Assembly: GCF_963082655.1 (NCBI RefSeq)
Contig: NC_081555.1
Location: 21,738,643 to 21,802,642, forward strand
Source: Stomoxys calcitrans
Lineage: Eukaryota; Arthropoda; Insecta; Diptera; Muscidae
Reading direction: 5' to 3'
DNA: 64,000 nucleotides
The position numbers and the translations under genes are program-made. Shown here piece by piece: positions 10,140-21,718 of the stretch. Positions within the stretch are counted from its first letter, which is position 1. Each line of letters starts with the position of its first letter. The notes under the pieces were generated by a model, which had not been told where the DNA came from, did no database searches, and was given only the letters and a program-made list of their open reading frames with translations.

Positions 10140-11385
10140 ACAAATGTCGGGCGGTGCCGACTACATAATACCCTACACCTACCCTAGAAGTACAAAATGG
10201 GAGTATATCTAATTCTGAACCAAATTTAATGGACCTTGGCGGATGTTTTCAGATGGGTTACTAAACAACCCGTATCAAATTACGAGCAAATATGTTCAAA
10301 CTGTAATAACTACGGTCGACAAATGACAATATTATTACAAATTAGCCAAAATCTGAGAGCTATAACTAAATCTGAAACGATTGCGTTGTTCAAAATGTTG
10401 GCAAGATTGGTCAATAAAAGCGTTTGCAGTGGTTCTAGAAGGGAAAATCGGGCGATATACATATATGGCAGCTATATCTCAATCAGGACCGACTTCTATG
10501 AAATTCACCAGTAATATTAAGAGTCATAAGAAAACCCTTCCTGCCAAATTTCGAGAGAATCGGTAAACAATTGAGCACTTTATTGCAATTTTTCTCAAAA
10601 TCGGACGAACATATATATGGTAGCTATATCGACATTTTTACCGATTTCGACCAAACTCTATGAATGTTGTGGTAGTCGTCGAGGAAAACGTTGTATACAA
10701 AATTTTGACAAGATTGGTTTATAAATGCGCTTGCAGTGGCTCTAGAAGTGAAAATTGGGCGATATATATATGACAGCTATATCCTAATCTAAACCGATTT
10801 CAATGAAATTCGTCAATAATTTCGAGAATCAAGAGAAAATCCTTGCTGCTAAACTTCGATAGAATCGGTAAACAAATGAGCCCCCTTTTTGGAATATTTC
10901 TCAAAATCGCACAAACATATATATGGGAGCTATCTATAAATCTGAACCAATTTTTTCCAATTTCAATAGACTTCGTCTCTAGGCCGAAAAACAAATTTTA
11001 AGACGATCGGACGAAAATTGCTACCGGTACTTTGTACACAAATGAACATCAACAGACAGGCAGACATACGTAGCCGAAACAAAACGAGATATCGTAGACC
11101 CCAATCAAGACTGCCAAGAAACGCCTGGACCCTTGGTGGTCTTGAAATTTTGCATGGAGTGGCCGATTGCAAATCATTCCGCACACAGTGACGTATTCTA
11201 TTTACTCCAACATGCATGCTAACTATGGTCTGAATTGGTATATAACCTGATATAGCCTCCTTTGAACCGATTTTCCTATTTTTCTTCTTAAGCCTCTAGA
11301 GGGCGTAATTCTTATCCGATTTGACTGAAATTTTGCGCAATGACTTTTCCTATCCAAACCAAGTATGCCCCGTATCAGTCCATGT
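10140..11385. repeat. Diverged muscid repeat block
   Basis: Two long units ('cgggcgatatacatatatgg', 'caggaccgacttctatgaaa', 'ccaaatttcgagagaatcgg') repeat with about 300-bp spacing at 10450, 10750 and 10930, followed by an opposite-facing piece at 11230-11380 ('gcctctagagggcgtaattc'). No gene is present. Confidence 0.7.
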
Positions 11386-11450
11386 TGTTGTTGTTGTTGT
11401 CGTAGCCATATTTTTATGTGGAGGTGGTGATCCTCGTCAAGCTCCTGTAG
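11384..11450 (-). mobile_element. 3' tail of the same retroposon as 9543-9893
   Basis: A GTT/TTG run followed by 'gtagccatatttttatgtgg', 'aggtggtgatcctcgtcaag' and 'ctcctgtagg' matches the left edge of the 9.5-kb insertion. Only the tail is present, as expected for 5' truncation. Confidence 0.5.
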
Positions 11451-11454
11451 GCTT

Positions 11455-12008
11455 TTTCTAGATGTATTGGTAGCTCTTGCAAAGCTTTTGACTGATCTTC
11501 ACTCCAAAATGGATAATTCTGCTCATTGAGCCAAAAATGACATAGTCGCTGAACACAATTTTTCGATAAAAAAAATGGATCTTCGGCCAACTTTCCAAGA
11601 GCCCTTTCACCAAAAATTCTGCGTTATGGTTGGTCTTACGGCTTCAATTCTTGCAGCAGCTGTATTTTGAAAGGCTTCAGACCTAAATCCTTACGCAAAA
11701 TGTTCCACGTTGTTCAGTAACAGAGGCCCAATTGCTGCGAACGGCGACGAATCGATGATAGCGATGCAGCTGCGATATTCTCTTCAGTTCGCACTCTAAT
11801 GTAGCTACAATAGCCCGAATAGCCGCTGCAGTGGGTCGATTATACTGATCGTAAAATGGAAGAAGCCCGCAAAGAACTTTCTTAATAATAAAATTCAATC
11901 ATTTTCAAGCGTTGTCCGTTTGTAAAACGATTCATGGTTAAATTATAGATCAAACTGAAGATGTTTGACAGTGAAATAAAACACGAAACGTGCGTAAGCT
12001 GTTTAAAC
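11455..12008 (-). pseudogene. Mariner-family transposase pseudogene (N-terminal and first catalytic region)
   Basis: The minus strand begins MNRFTNGQRLKMIEFYY at 11934, the N-terminal helix-turn-helix start of this mariner family. It continues through ALLPFY-like, RPTAAAIRAIV, SSIRRRSQQLGLCY, LRKDLGLKPFKIQLLQEL and HFWLNE segments. The reading frame shifts several times. The residues that should read SDEAHFWLN (first catalytic Asp) are corrupted to QRLCHFWLN. The C-terminal half is missing. Confidence 0.85.
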
Positions 12009-12009
12009 C

Positions 12010-12019
12010 AGTGTTGCCA
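12010..12019 (-). promoter_or_regulatory. TGGCAACACT word (minus strand)
   Basis: One of six exact copies of this 10-mer in the window. It also touches the edge of the mariner fossil. See findings; function is not established. Confidence 0.25.
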
Positions 12020-12062
12020 ACAAGTTAATAGCTAAAAAATCACCATTTACTTAGAACTTTAA

Positions 12063-12370
12063 AGGCCACCGTAGTGCAGAGGTTAGCATGTCCGCCTATG
12101 ACACTGAACGCCTGGGTTCGTATCCTGACGAGACCATCAGAAAAAAATTTTCAGCGGTGGTTTTCCCCTCCTAATGCTGGCAACATTTCTGAGGTACTAT
12201 GCCATGTAAAAGTGTTGCACTGCGGCAAGCCGTTCGAACTCGGCTATAAAAAAGGAGGCCCCTTACCATTGAGCTTAAACTTGAATCGGACTGCACTCAT
12301 TGATATGTGAAAAGTTTGCCCCTGTTCCTTAGTCGAATGTTAATGGACAAAATTTGCATTTTTGCATTTT
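12063..12370 (+). mobile_element. tRNA-derived SINE, full or nearly full length
   Basis: The head 'ggccaccgtagtgcagaggt' contains an A-box (TAGTGCAGAGG) and 'ggttcgtatcc' is a one-mismatch B-box about 35 bases on. The body runs through 'tttcagcggtggttttcccc', 'tgctggcaacatttctgagg', 'aaaggaggccccttacc' and 'gcccctgttccttag' to a 'tttgcatttttgcatttta' tail. A second long copy lies reversed at 36493-36775, and partial copies at 23365-23545 and 56420-56585. The head resembles a tRNA-Val-type sequence. The open frame across it is incidental. Confidence 0.85.
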
Positions 12371-13621
12371 ACTTAGAATCCAGATTTGTTCTCTTTTTCG
12401 GTAAATGAAATTAAACAACAAGTTTCGTTTTTTTTAAGTTAGATGAAATTGGTTCTATATTCGTTATCTATTTCATCCAATATTTTGTTTTTTTATTTTT
12501 GTTTGCTTCCTTTACTTTCAATTAGATAATACCTTATACTTTTGAGGTTTTTTTTTCTTAATATTTTGTTTTCTTTTTCAAAAATTTTTCTCATTTTACA
12601 AAGAAGGCCAATTGTAAAAAAAAAACAAAATTAAAAATATAACAGAATAGAGAATTTTGTAGAATTGTAATTTGAAATAAAGATCAAAGAGAAAAAATAA
12701 GAACAAATTATAATTTAGATTGGTTTTTTTTTTAATTATAATATGTTTGTAAATAGCTTCTATCGCATAGATTGTTTCGTTTTCCCTCTTTTCTTTAAAG
12801 AGAGGAAAAGATTCAAATACTATTTCTTCTCACAAGTTTGACATTTCGAAGAAACTACTTTGAACAAAGTAACAGGGTTGCATTTTAGCAGGAGACTAAT
12901 GATGCTGGAGGTTTGACTGCTACAGGGGGATTGGCGCTAAGTTAGGCAAAAGTTTAGTACATGTCTAATTGAATTATTTTTTCGTAAGCAATTGATTAAT
13001 ATATATTTTTGCTGTAGTTGTTGTTGGGATATGAGTTTGTAATGTTGTTTTTGTAATAACTTAATGTTGTGGTTGCTGGAGTAGTTTTAACATAAAAAAA
13101 AATCACATTGAATTTTTTGTGTAGATTTGTTAAACGTCATGTCGTTTCTATAAATTTGAAGATTTTTTTGTTTTTAATTTCTATATTATTTATATGCAGT
13201 ACATAATTTGTTGTTGTTTTTTTTTAATATATTTTAAGTGATAATTTACTATTATAATTAGTTTTGCTTTTATCCATTTCACAATGTTGCTTGGGTTTTT
13301 CTTGTTTTTTGTTTTCCTTTAATTTAATATAATAAACACCTTTTATAAACTATCTATTTTAGTGTTGTTGTTGTTGCTGCTGTTTGTTATTTATAATAAG
13401 GTAATAAAAGGGGGTTACACAAATCAAAAGTTCCAAATAAAAAATATTTTTAAGGTAAAAAATTAAAAAAAAAATTCGATCACGATAAGAATAAGAGCAA
13501 AATCCTACATTAAAGTATAGAAACCATGCCATTCCGCATAACACATTCATCGGCAATGTGAAATGCATTCTGCTAAGCTCTGGTTTCCGTTTGTGGGAAG
13601 GGGGAGGTGAGTGTAAGAGTT
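12371..13621 (-). other. 3' flank / possible 3' UTR of the ABCF2-like gene
   Basis: T-rich on the plus strand, so A-rich on the sense strand of the gene that ends at 13622. Several AATAAA-type words occur on the minus strand (plus-strand 'tttatt', for example near 13185 and 13390). A GTT-repeat stretch at 13362-13383 gives a spurious poly-Gln frame. No second gene is seen. Confidence 0.5.
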
Positions 13622-15670
13622 CTATTTCTTTTTGCTTTTGTTTTCATTATCGCTAACGACCTTCTTCTTTAAGGTATCCTTATAGTCCAAGATGTTGCCC
13701 TTCCATTTGGTAACGGTTTCATTTTCACAAATCCAAATTTCCTCGGCCACCTGGAAGACAACAAGATATAACAAAAAGTATTAAAACCAAATTCTACTCT
13801 TGACTTCGTTGCTTTTTCACCCACCTGATTAATCAATCTGAAATCGTGAGAAACTAACACCATACCACCATCGAAGTCATTGATGGCATCAGCCAAGGCA
13901 TCAATGGTCTCCATGTCCAAATGATTGGTAGGTTCATCGAGTAGCAGCAAATGGGGCACTTGCCAAGCCAGCCAGGCAAACACTACTCTGCAGCGCTGGC
14001 CATCGGACAATTGTCTAATGGGACACACCTGTTGGCGTCCTGTTAGGCCATATCTGCCTATAATTTTGCGCATTTCTTCTTTCTCTTTGACCTCGGGGAA
14101 GGCACGCATCATATACTCCAAGGGGCTGGCATCCAAATCCAAAAGTTCATGCAAATGCTGATGGTAACGGGCTATGCGTAAATGGGAGTTTTTGCGTATC
14201 ATACCAGTAGTGGGCACCAAATCACCATAAAGCAATTTCAGCAGGGTAGATTTGCCAGCACCTAAACAATTAAAAAAGAAGTTAGATTTTTTCTTTCTCT
14301 TTTAAAATGTTATGTTGCACTTACCATTGGGACCCACCAAAGCCAGACGTGTATCCAAATCTATACCAAATTCCAGATTCTTATAGATCCAAGGAGTGTT
14401 TTCATTGTAACGGAAGCTAACATTTTGCACCATAATCACGGGTGGTGGTATAGTACCGCAAGAGGGGAAATAAAAGTTCAATACTTTATCGTCGGTGACT
14501 TTTTCGGTAAGACCTTGGGCCACCATTTTGGCCAATGTCTTCTCCTTGGACTGGGCCTGTCTGGCCAATTTTGCCGAACCGTGACCGAAACGTGCTATAT
14601 AATTCTTCATATGGGCAATTTGATCCTGTTCCCAATTGTATTGCTTAGCTTGATTCTCCAACAGCTCCATGCGGGTTCGCACAAATGCCTCGTAGTTGCC
14701 GGAATAGTATTTAAGACGTTTCTGAGTCATGTGTATGATATTTGTACACACACCGTTGAGGAAATCCTGGGAATGCGATATTAGCACGAGAATACGTTTG
14801 TAGGTCTTTAATTCTTCCTCCAACCAGACACAGGCATCCAAATCCAAGTGATTGGTAGGTTCATCAAGCAACAACAAATGGGGTTTAACGAAAAGAGCAC
14901 GGGCCAAGGCAATGCGCATACGCCAACCACCTAAAAACACACAGGCAATTAGTCTTTCCACAGCCCGAGTATAATTCCCCATCTTTTTACTCACCAGAAA
15001 AATCTTTGGCCTGTTTCTGTTGCATATTCTTGTCAAAACCTAAACCATGCAAAATGCGAGCTGCCTTTACCTCAGCCAAATCAGCCGACATATCATCCAA
15101 ACGCTCATAGATATCAATCAATTGTTCCTGATCACTATCATCCTCACTCATGGCCAATTCCTCTGCCAATTTCTCCAATTTTATACGCTCCTCATCCACC
15201 TCCATGACACATTGCAGAGCTGTCTTCGAGCTGGCAGGAATTTCACGGGACAAATAGAAAATATCCATGTGTTCGGGAATGGGCACCTCACGATTACCCA
15301 ACACAGCCAATAACGATGATTTACCACAACCATTCAGACCGATGACACCATAACGACGACCACAATTCAACTCCAACATGGTGTCTTGCAACAATTCGCA
15401 ACCAAAGAATGTTATGGAGAAGTTGGCAATCTTGATATCACGCGATCGCTCATGTGAAGCCAAAGAACCGGTACAGGCTCTAGCTTCGGCCGAGATGCGG
15501 GCCTCCTCTTCCAGTTTGGCGCACAAAATCTCCTCCTCGGTCATTTCACGGGGAGGTTCATTGCCATTGGTAACACCATTTGTTTTCTTGGCCGATGAGA
15601 TGGAGGTTATTTTCTTATTACGGGCGTCTTTCTTACGCTGTGCATCGCGTTTTTTCGCATCGGAAGGCAT
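13622..15670 (-). CDS. Abcf2: ABCF2-type ATP-binding cassette protein, four exons, complete
   Basis: Exons on the minus strand are 15670-14995, 14930-14325, 14261-13825 and 13750-13622, giving 615 residues. All three introns (64, 63 and 74 bp) have GT..AG ends and keep the frame. The protein has no membrane segment and carries two ABC modules, as in ABCF proteins. Module 1 has Walker A GLNGCGKS (111-118), signature FSGGWRMR (224-231) and Walker [13 protein letters not shown] (244-255). Module 2 has Walker A GPNGAGKS (425-432, split by intron 2), signature LSDGQ, a second [12 protein letters not shown] and a VSHDFRLI switch. The lysine-rich start [14 protein letters not shown] and acidic linker are typical of ABCF2 (about 610-625 residues). 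The start sits in GCCACCATG, an excellent initiation context. ABCF proteins act on ribosomes or stress responses; the fly role is inferred. The orthologue I recall is Drosophila CG9281. Confidence 0.97.
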
Positions 15671-16000
15671 GGTGGCTAAGGTCTTGCTTGTGTGGCGACG
15701 ACGACAATAAACAAATGAAGAAATTTAGCAAAAAGGAACCTAAAGAGAAAGAAAACGAGTAAAGTAAAATATAAATTACAAATTAGACAATTTTTGCTTT
15801 CTGCAGGGTTAATTTCAGCCCTAAAATTTCTTAATATATATTTTTATTTTCATAAAACAATTCAACTCGTATTTCCTACAATCCCCTATTTACTCATTGG
15901 GGGTTTGTTCAAAAACCATACATCTGGCAACACTTATACTTAAGAACTGGGAGAACAAGTAAGAGAGAAAAGAAGTAAAAATCGCATGTCACATGGAGAT
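15671..16000 (-). promoter_or_regulatory. 5' leader and promoter region of the ABCF2-like gene
   Basis: The region directly upstream of the start codon. A TGGCAACACT word lies at 15925-15934, about 255 bp upstream of the ATG. It matches the TGGYAACR core-promoter word that I recall from Drosophila promoter surveys. No TATA box is obvious, which suits a housekeeping gene. Confidence 0.4.
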
Positions 16001-17101
16001 GAACAAAGAAATTTGTAAAAAATTATTACAAAAAATATCCAAAAAATTACGTGTAATAAAATCTGAAAGTTGCAGATACAACAAAAATCAAAAATAAACT
16101 TTTTTGCTACTGCGTTTTCTCCTCGAAAGATGAGGACGAGTTGATTTGGCTATGGCAACTAACCCTGAAAATTTCAATAAATCTGTCCGTCCGTCCACCG
16201 TTGTTCTATTGTTACAATGCGTTGCCATAAAAAGAACGAATACCCCCCAACCATACCATAAATTTTCATTTTAGAAATGCATAAAAGCTTCGATTGAATT
16301 TTCACACAACACCAGCCAACTAGTATATGTACCACATAAACTCTTGCTTACTCACACGCAAAACTTAAGTTGTTAATTACAGATGTATGATGATGATTCA
16401 ACTGCAGCTGCTTCTTGGTATGAAATTCAGTTAAACGTGAACGTTGGTTTTCTTATTTCTTCGTAAAAAAAGGGCGAATTTTCAGAAATTCCAATTGGAA
16501 ATTCTTCACGTGTTTACTGACGAACGAACCACCACTCACGACGTTTGGCTTCGAAGTGAGAGAGTAATGGTCGCAATTTTCTGTTCGTGCTCTCTTGCCT
16601 TAGTCCGCAACAAATTTAGCATGGGAATAAGTAAAGATGTCTATAATTATAATAATTAATGCCGAAAGCATAAATGATTTAGAATAATTTAACTTTTCTT
16701 TAATTTATATTGATAATACCAAAATTAACAATGTAAACGATGGCTGGCGCGAGAAACTTCAAAACCGAGTAAGTTCAGTGAAATATATTGTACTATGACA
16801 ATACAAGCAAAGCCAACCTAAATAAATACGTTTTTTTTGCGCTGAGGTAATGCCGATGAATATTCGACAAGTTTTACCTATTTCTATGAAAAAAAGTGCT
16901 CAGATATTTTCAGAAAAATTTAAAAATATAGCAGATTATGTTTATACATGCTTCTGAGTTATTAATTTTGTGTTTTAATTAATATAATCCGTTTCAAATG
17001 TTAACGTATCTGACGTCTGGCGCAAGGTATGTTTAGTGAGTTCCACTGTGTATTCATAACAGTGCCCATCTAATGGCGGTCGTATATTTGGGTTGTTTTA
17101 T
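16001..17101. other. Intergenic DNA, no gene recognised
   Basis: There is no coding exon that I can support. The open frame at 16444-16659 lacks any recognisable domain. Confidence 0.5.
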
Positions 17102-17104
17102 TTA

Positions 17105-17529
17105 AGGCGCTATTACACGGCATGTAGATGCGTTATGACATGTCACTTTTTGTATTCACATGTAATTAAAAATGTTTGTCAAAATTTTCAATTTACATAC
17201 GATTCATCACACTTGTACGTCATTTTCGTATGACATAACCTAAAAATTTTATTTATGCTCAATAATTATTATAGTTGTGAGAAAGCTGAGTCAATCATAA
17301 ATTTGTGAAAATAATTTGATTTGGGGTTGCTTCCATTCGAACGACAACAAAAACCGCTGATTTCTTTATTTTCTGTCTGAAGGAATAGAGGACGCTCTAA
17401 TCGAAAAAATTACATGTGCTTCTTTGAAATTTGATTTTCATATGTCGATTGCATCACACGATATGTATAAACCAACATGTTGTAAATTTGGCATGTCATA
17501 AAGCAACTACAAGCCGTGAAATAGAGCCT
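17105..17529. mobile_element. PIF/Harbinger-type MITE, 425 bp
   Basis: The ends are imperfect inverted repeats of about 40 bp: left 'aggcgctattacacggcatg', and the right end read in reverse 'aggctctatttcacggcttg'. Both continue into 'tttatgacatgcca'-like sequence. The element is flanked by TTA at 17102-17104 and at 17530-17532. A three-base TTA duplication and GGC-starting termini are characteristic of PIF/Harbinger elements. There is no transposase, so it is non-autonomous. Confidence 0.75.
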
Positions 17530-17556
17530 TTACCAGTTTAGCGGATTCACTAGCTT

Positions 17557-18073
17557 AGGGACAAAACAGAATGAGAGGGTGCAAAAATGCAACTCTGCAT
17601 GCAAATCCCACAAAAGCAACACGCAAAAGTTAAAGAATAATCAACTTTGACGACTGAAATCGAGCTTCATTGTATGTTACCATAGTGTTTTTGGCATCAA
17701 AGTTAAAAATTTTTAAATTTTTGCGTGTCGCTTTTGAGGTATTTGTTTGCAGGTTTGCATTTTTTAACACAATGCTTAAAAAAAGCTCAAAAGCTTGAGC
17801 GGGTTGATCTTCGTTTTTGGGCGTTGCTTTACAAAAATGCAACTCTGCGCACAAATCCCACAAAAGCAACACGCAAAAGTTAAACAATTTTTATTTTGAC
17901 AACTTAAAATAGTATCTACATGTGGTAGCTCTTAATGACGTCCATTTTCAAGCGTCAAAGTTATAATTGCTCTTACTTTACCGCGTTGTTTTGTGGTTTT
18001 GTGTGTAGAGTTGCATTTTTGCAAAGCGGCAGTTAAAAACAAAGCTCAACGCGCTCATTCTGTTTTGGCCTTG
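17557..18073. mobile_element. Foldback-like element with nested direct and inverted copies
   Basis: The left end 'gacaaaacagaatgag' is mirrored by 'ctcattctgttttggcc' at the right end. Inside, the block 'aaaaatgcaactctgc' plus 'caaatcccacaaaagcaaca' plus 'cgcaaaagtt' occurs at 17583 and again at 17834, and an inverted version ('agagttgcatttttgcaaa') lies near 18007. No target duplication is clear. It starts only 25 bp after the Harbinger MITE's right TTA. Confidence 0.65.
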
Positions 18074-19250
18074 CGACAATATTGACACCTACCTGTGCAC
18101 ACCATGAACGTCAAATATTTAGAGCAATATGCAAGTAACAGCCACTCCTATCACCAAATCAATGCCTGCAAGAACTATGAATAATTATGCCTCCATTCAC
18201 AAAACTTAATGCAGCTTTAAAGTAGGTTTATTTGACAGATTTCTTTTATAGAATTGTCAAATAAATATACCTTATTATTTGTGAGTACCGTTGTTTATAC
18301 TCAAAACTTAATGATTTTAAAAAATTGTTTAGCCTATCGGGTAACCATTCCTAAGAATTATCAATTAACTTCAATTTCTATCACGGCGAAATACAACACT
18401 GCAACTTCAAAGAAGGCACTGAACAACCCCCGTTCTGTTTTATTGTACTTCCAATAAGCACCGATTGACAAGTTAGTCATTTGTGGGGGCGGAAAGATAC
18501 AGCGCATTCAATAAGCCAATAAGAATTAAAGTATTAAAACTTACCGACTCAAAGTGAACAAAGTGCATAAAGTTATTACTATTTTAATTATTATCTAGAA
18601 AATATAAATATAATATAATTAAAGAATTTTAATGTGGAATTTGAAGAAAAAATTTAAAAGGATTTGTAAAAGGCAAGTCGTCGGTGTTGGCTTTTGTGTA
18701 TGTGTATTTGTGAGTTGTGAAAAGTGTGGGTTGATGTAGTGGTGCAAAGATACTCTTTTTTTTTGTTGCCGCTCGCTCCAACGAGTATGTCGTGTATATG
18801 TGTACGCGCTGTCAAAAAGAGGGAAATGCAGTTACACGACTTGCCGGCAGTGTTGTCAATTGCATTAAAGGGGTTGAAACTCTTGTTATTTATTTAAAAA
18901 TTAAAAAAATACACGTTTATTGCTTTGGGTATAAAACAACTATGGGCAATAAATTACAAATACGTACACAAGTACATAATCCAATGAGTTCGGAAATCCA
19001 CATGCGATAGTGTGCTCTTCACACATATTAACCCATTAGTGCATGGTGTCCTTTTTATCGGCATGTTCCCACGCTACATGTTCATTTATTTATGAATATT
19101 TTGGAAAACTATACAGAAATGAAGTTAGAAGATATCACCTATTCTATAATTTTGAACAAGTTTCAACTTTAAAGTTCATGTCTACTAAAAAAATTTAAAA
19201 ATTGTAAAAAACGTTGCAGGTAAATTAAAGCAAGGAATACTGCGCTTTGT
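18074..19250. other. Intergenic DNA, no gene recognised
   Basis: No supported gene. An AGTGTTGTCA word occurs at about 18849, next to 'cggcagtgttgtcaattgc'. Confidence 0.5.
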
Positions 19251-19570
19251 AAGGCGCTCCTCGAATTTCGTTGAAATTTGGTATGTAGATTTGGGTTGAC
19301 CCTAGGAAAACACACACGATGTCCTTTTTTGGGCAAAGGCAGTGGACCCCCTTAAGGTCGAAAAAGACCCCCTCAATAAGAAGTGCTTCAACCTAGGCAA
19401 TATGCGTAACAAACGAAAGGTAATAACGATTCGATTACTTGTTCTTGGGGTCAAACCTACATCCACATACCAAAATTTCAGCAAAAGTGCAGTTTCCCGG
19501 AAAACTAACCTTAAATTAATGGAACAATTACGGGACCAATATAATTCTTTCAAAGCTTGTTGAAGCAAAT
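19251..19570. repeat. Interspersed repeat fragment shared with 43.2-43.45 kb
   Basis: Reads 'gttgaaatttggtatgtaga', 'tttgggttgaccctaggaaa' and 'cttggggtcaaacctacatc'. Similar wording in the other direction ('ccaggggtcaacccacatca', 'aggttggcctctggggggcc') occurs at 43310-43430. The overlapping open frames are repeat translations. Confidence 0.5.
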
Positions 19571-19661
19571 CCTATTTTAGGCGCACTCCTTGCATATTGT
19601 CCTTTATAAAGGACGCTCTCCAAAATTTAGCTTGCGTTTTTATAAATTTTTTTTTTAATTA

Positions 19662-19717
19662 AAAAAAAAATAGGAATTAAATGGCGACTAATAACCATTT
19701 AATTCCTATTTTTTTTT
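19662..19717. repeat. Perfect 23-bp inverted repeat, 10-bp spacer
   Basis: Bases 19662-19684 pair exactly with 19695-19717 (core taggaattaaatgg / ccatttaattccta plus A/T run). This is the third short-spacer hairpin in the window. Confidence 0.88.
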
Positions 19718-20200
19718 AAATAAACCTTGCTAGGGAGCTTTGTGCATTTATAGGCTAAAAAGGATAATACCTATGCGAAATTATTTCTGCCTCTACAAGT
19801 TCGTGGGTAAATTGTATTTTTTCACAACAACAGTAAGCAAGTTTATATGAAGAATTTAAAAAAATAAAATTTGGTGGAAATTTAACTTGATTTAGCAAAA
19901 CTAACGGGCTTACGTCCAAAATTCTTTAGGGTTCAGATTCCACCTTTTAAAATTTCTATTCAAATATTCGTCATCTACTCGCCAATACGACTCCTTTGAT
20001 ACCCATATTTTATGGGTTGGGTGAATATTCCATCCAGGGAACTTTGGATCCTGACTGGTCCATGGGTATTCACCCTAAAAACACGGAGATTTACGTACCT
20101 GTAGTCAAAACTTTTAGGAAATATTTGGTAAAAAGTTGGTGTTTTATATATTTTTATTTAAATTTCCTATAGTTGACAACACTGCTAGGGAGTTGTGTGG
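19718..20200. other. Intergenic DNA
   Basis: No gene is supported. A short imperfect hairpin ('gggtgaatattccat' with 'atgggtattcaccc') lies at about 20020-20085, and a TGACAACACT word near 20174. Confidence 0.4.
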
Positions 20201-21553
20201 ATACACTGCGATTGTGTAGAAAAAGCCAGAACACACACATTCACTACCAACAACAACAATAACTCCAATTGACATTTCTTACTAAAGCTTCGGCCAAGCA
20301 GGCAGGCAACGTCATTCCAAAAAGACGGCGGCGGCTGGCTACACCCAAAACGAAGTGTATGGTTTTTTGTGTTAAAATTTGTTGTGTTGTGTATAATTTT
20401 TTACACTCTTTTTTTGTTATTTTATTGATTGTATTGTGTGTGTTGCAGTAGAAGAAGAAAACGGGTCTTTTGTGTGTTTATTGTTGTTGTCTTCGCGTCA
20501 TCTTGTTGTTGGTGGTAAAGGAAATAATCTTAAGAGTTGTGTTTATATGTGGGTGGGTGTAAGGAAACACTCTGTTCGTTCGTTCGTGTGCATAAACAAC
20601 AATAGCAGCACCAAAAACAACAAACGATACGAAAAGAAGCGAAACAGCGAAACACAAACGTAAAGCCGTAAATTTTTTCTGAAACAAATGTGAAAATTGC
20701 CCAGAAAAATTGTGGGTCGTTAAATACAAAAACAAAGATCCATTGAGGATTTAAAAACGCCTACGCGCAAAAAATTAATGCATCCGAAAAAAATTGAGAA
20801 AATAACCAGAAATATACTCGTTTTCGGGTGTTAAAACAAGTCATAATAAATACACATAAAAAATACAGTGCAAGCAATTGAAAAGAATCGTTCGTTTGGT
20901 CGGTCGGTCGAAAAAGAAATGAGATTTTGTATCGGCTTTTTTTTGCAGGCATTATTAAGTTGTTGTTGTGTGGTGTGTGTGCAAAGTGCATTATCATACT
21001 TTTACAAATTTACTCTACTACTCCAATCTCCTTGTCAGCAGTAACGCATAAAACTTGCATACACATATCGTTTTTCAATTTTATCGCTTGAGTTGCGGGT
21101 TCTTGGTGAATGACTGTGCTATCTATCCCAAACCCCGTCCCTTAGTCGATATTTACTTTGTCTGCTGAACAACGTTTGGGGCGCTCGCTCTCATTTGCAT
21201 ACACTTAGGTAAGAAGAGTGAGTGTATGCGCCTCCTTCCTCGTTCTCGTCCCTCGCAAGTGTGACTTTTGCACAACAAAGTAATATTGTGCCATCATCAG
21301 TAACCGTGTGCTGGGGCCTTAAGTGAGTAGAGAGTGAGTGAATGAGTGTTGCATAGCTGTGCCATTCTGCTGTCTTGTATGTCTCTTCATCGTCCATCTC
21401 TATCAGAACATCAGTCATCAGTAGTAGAGTTATTGTGTTGTAGTTTGTTGTTGTCGCCTACTGCTTGTGCTTGTGACCAGAAACCAACCAACATCATATA
21501 AACGACTTTGATGTTATTATTGCCTGTGGCTTAAAGCAAAAATCAAATGTAAT
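20201..21553 (+). promoter_or_regulatory. Probable promoter and long 5' leader of the 21.55-kb exon
   Basis: The stretch is rich in GTT/GTG and CAA tracts ('ttgttgttgtcttcg', 'caccaaaaacaacaaacg') and in short upstream open frames, as in long leaders of fly regulatory genes. No TATA box or initiator can be fixed. Immediately before the main start there is ATG-TAA at 21547-21552, separated from the next ATG by one base. The reading as a leader depends on the exon at 21554 being real. Confidence 0.4.
21547..21552 (+). promoter_or_regulatory. Start-stop upstream ORF (ATG TAA)
   Basis: A two-codon upstream frame ends one base before the ATG of the candidate exon. Such elements can stall ribosomes and limit or shape initiation on the main frame; that effect here is inference. 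Confidence 0.45.
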
Positions 21554-21718
21554 ATGGATTGCAGTCTTGCAGATCGACAGTCGTCATCATCATCATCAAC
21601 ATCGTCGTCATCTTCAACGCCACAAGTTCTAAACAACCATAATCATCATCAACAGCAGCAGCAGACACAGCATAATCATCAACTACCACACCAATCGGTT
21701 CATTATCTGGACGAAACG
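21554..21718 (+). CDS. Candidate first coding exon, Ser/Gln/His-rich N-terminus of an unrecognised protein
   Basis: The 55-codon frame starts MDCSLADRQ and continues with a serine tract interrupted by Thr (10-21), then an Asn/His/Gln-rich tract with QQQQQ (33-37), and ends HQSVHYLDET. It stops in phase 0 at a strong donor (ACG|GTGAGT at 21719). Low-complexity Ser/Gln/His starts are common in fly transcription and RNA-binding regulators. The upstream GTT/CAA-rich leader also fits that class. The open frame runs on into the intron to 21781, with no similarity beyond the donor. I do not recognise the gene. No later exon is convincing, so the intron would exceed 40 kb. Confidence 0.6.

Noticed and set aside
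12063..12140. tRNA gene (A-box and B-box present)
   Set aside because: The 3' acceptor half is absent and the sequence continues into a SINE body shared with three other places in the window.
13359..13568. Poly-glutamine protein on the minus strand
   Set aside because: It is a translation of a GTT/CAA trinucleotide run in the 3' flank of the ABCF2 gene; no gene context.
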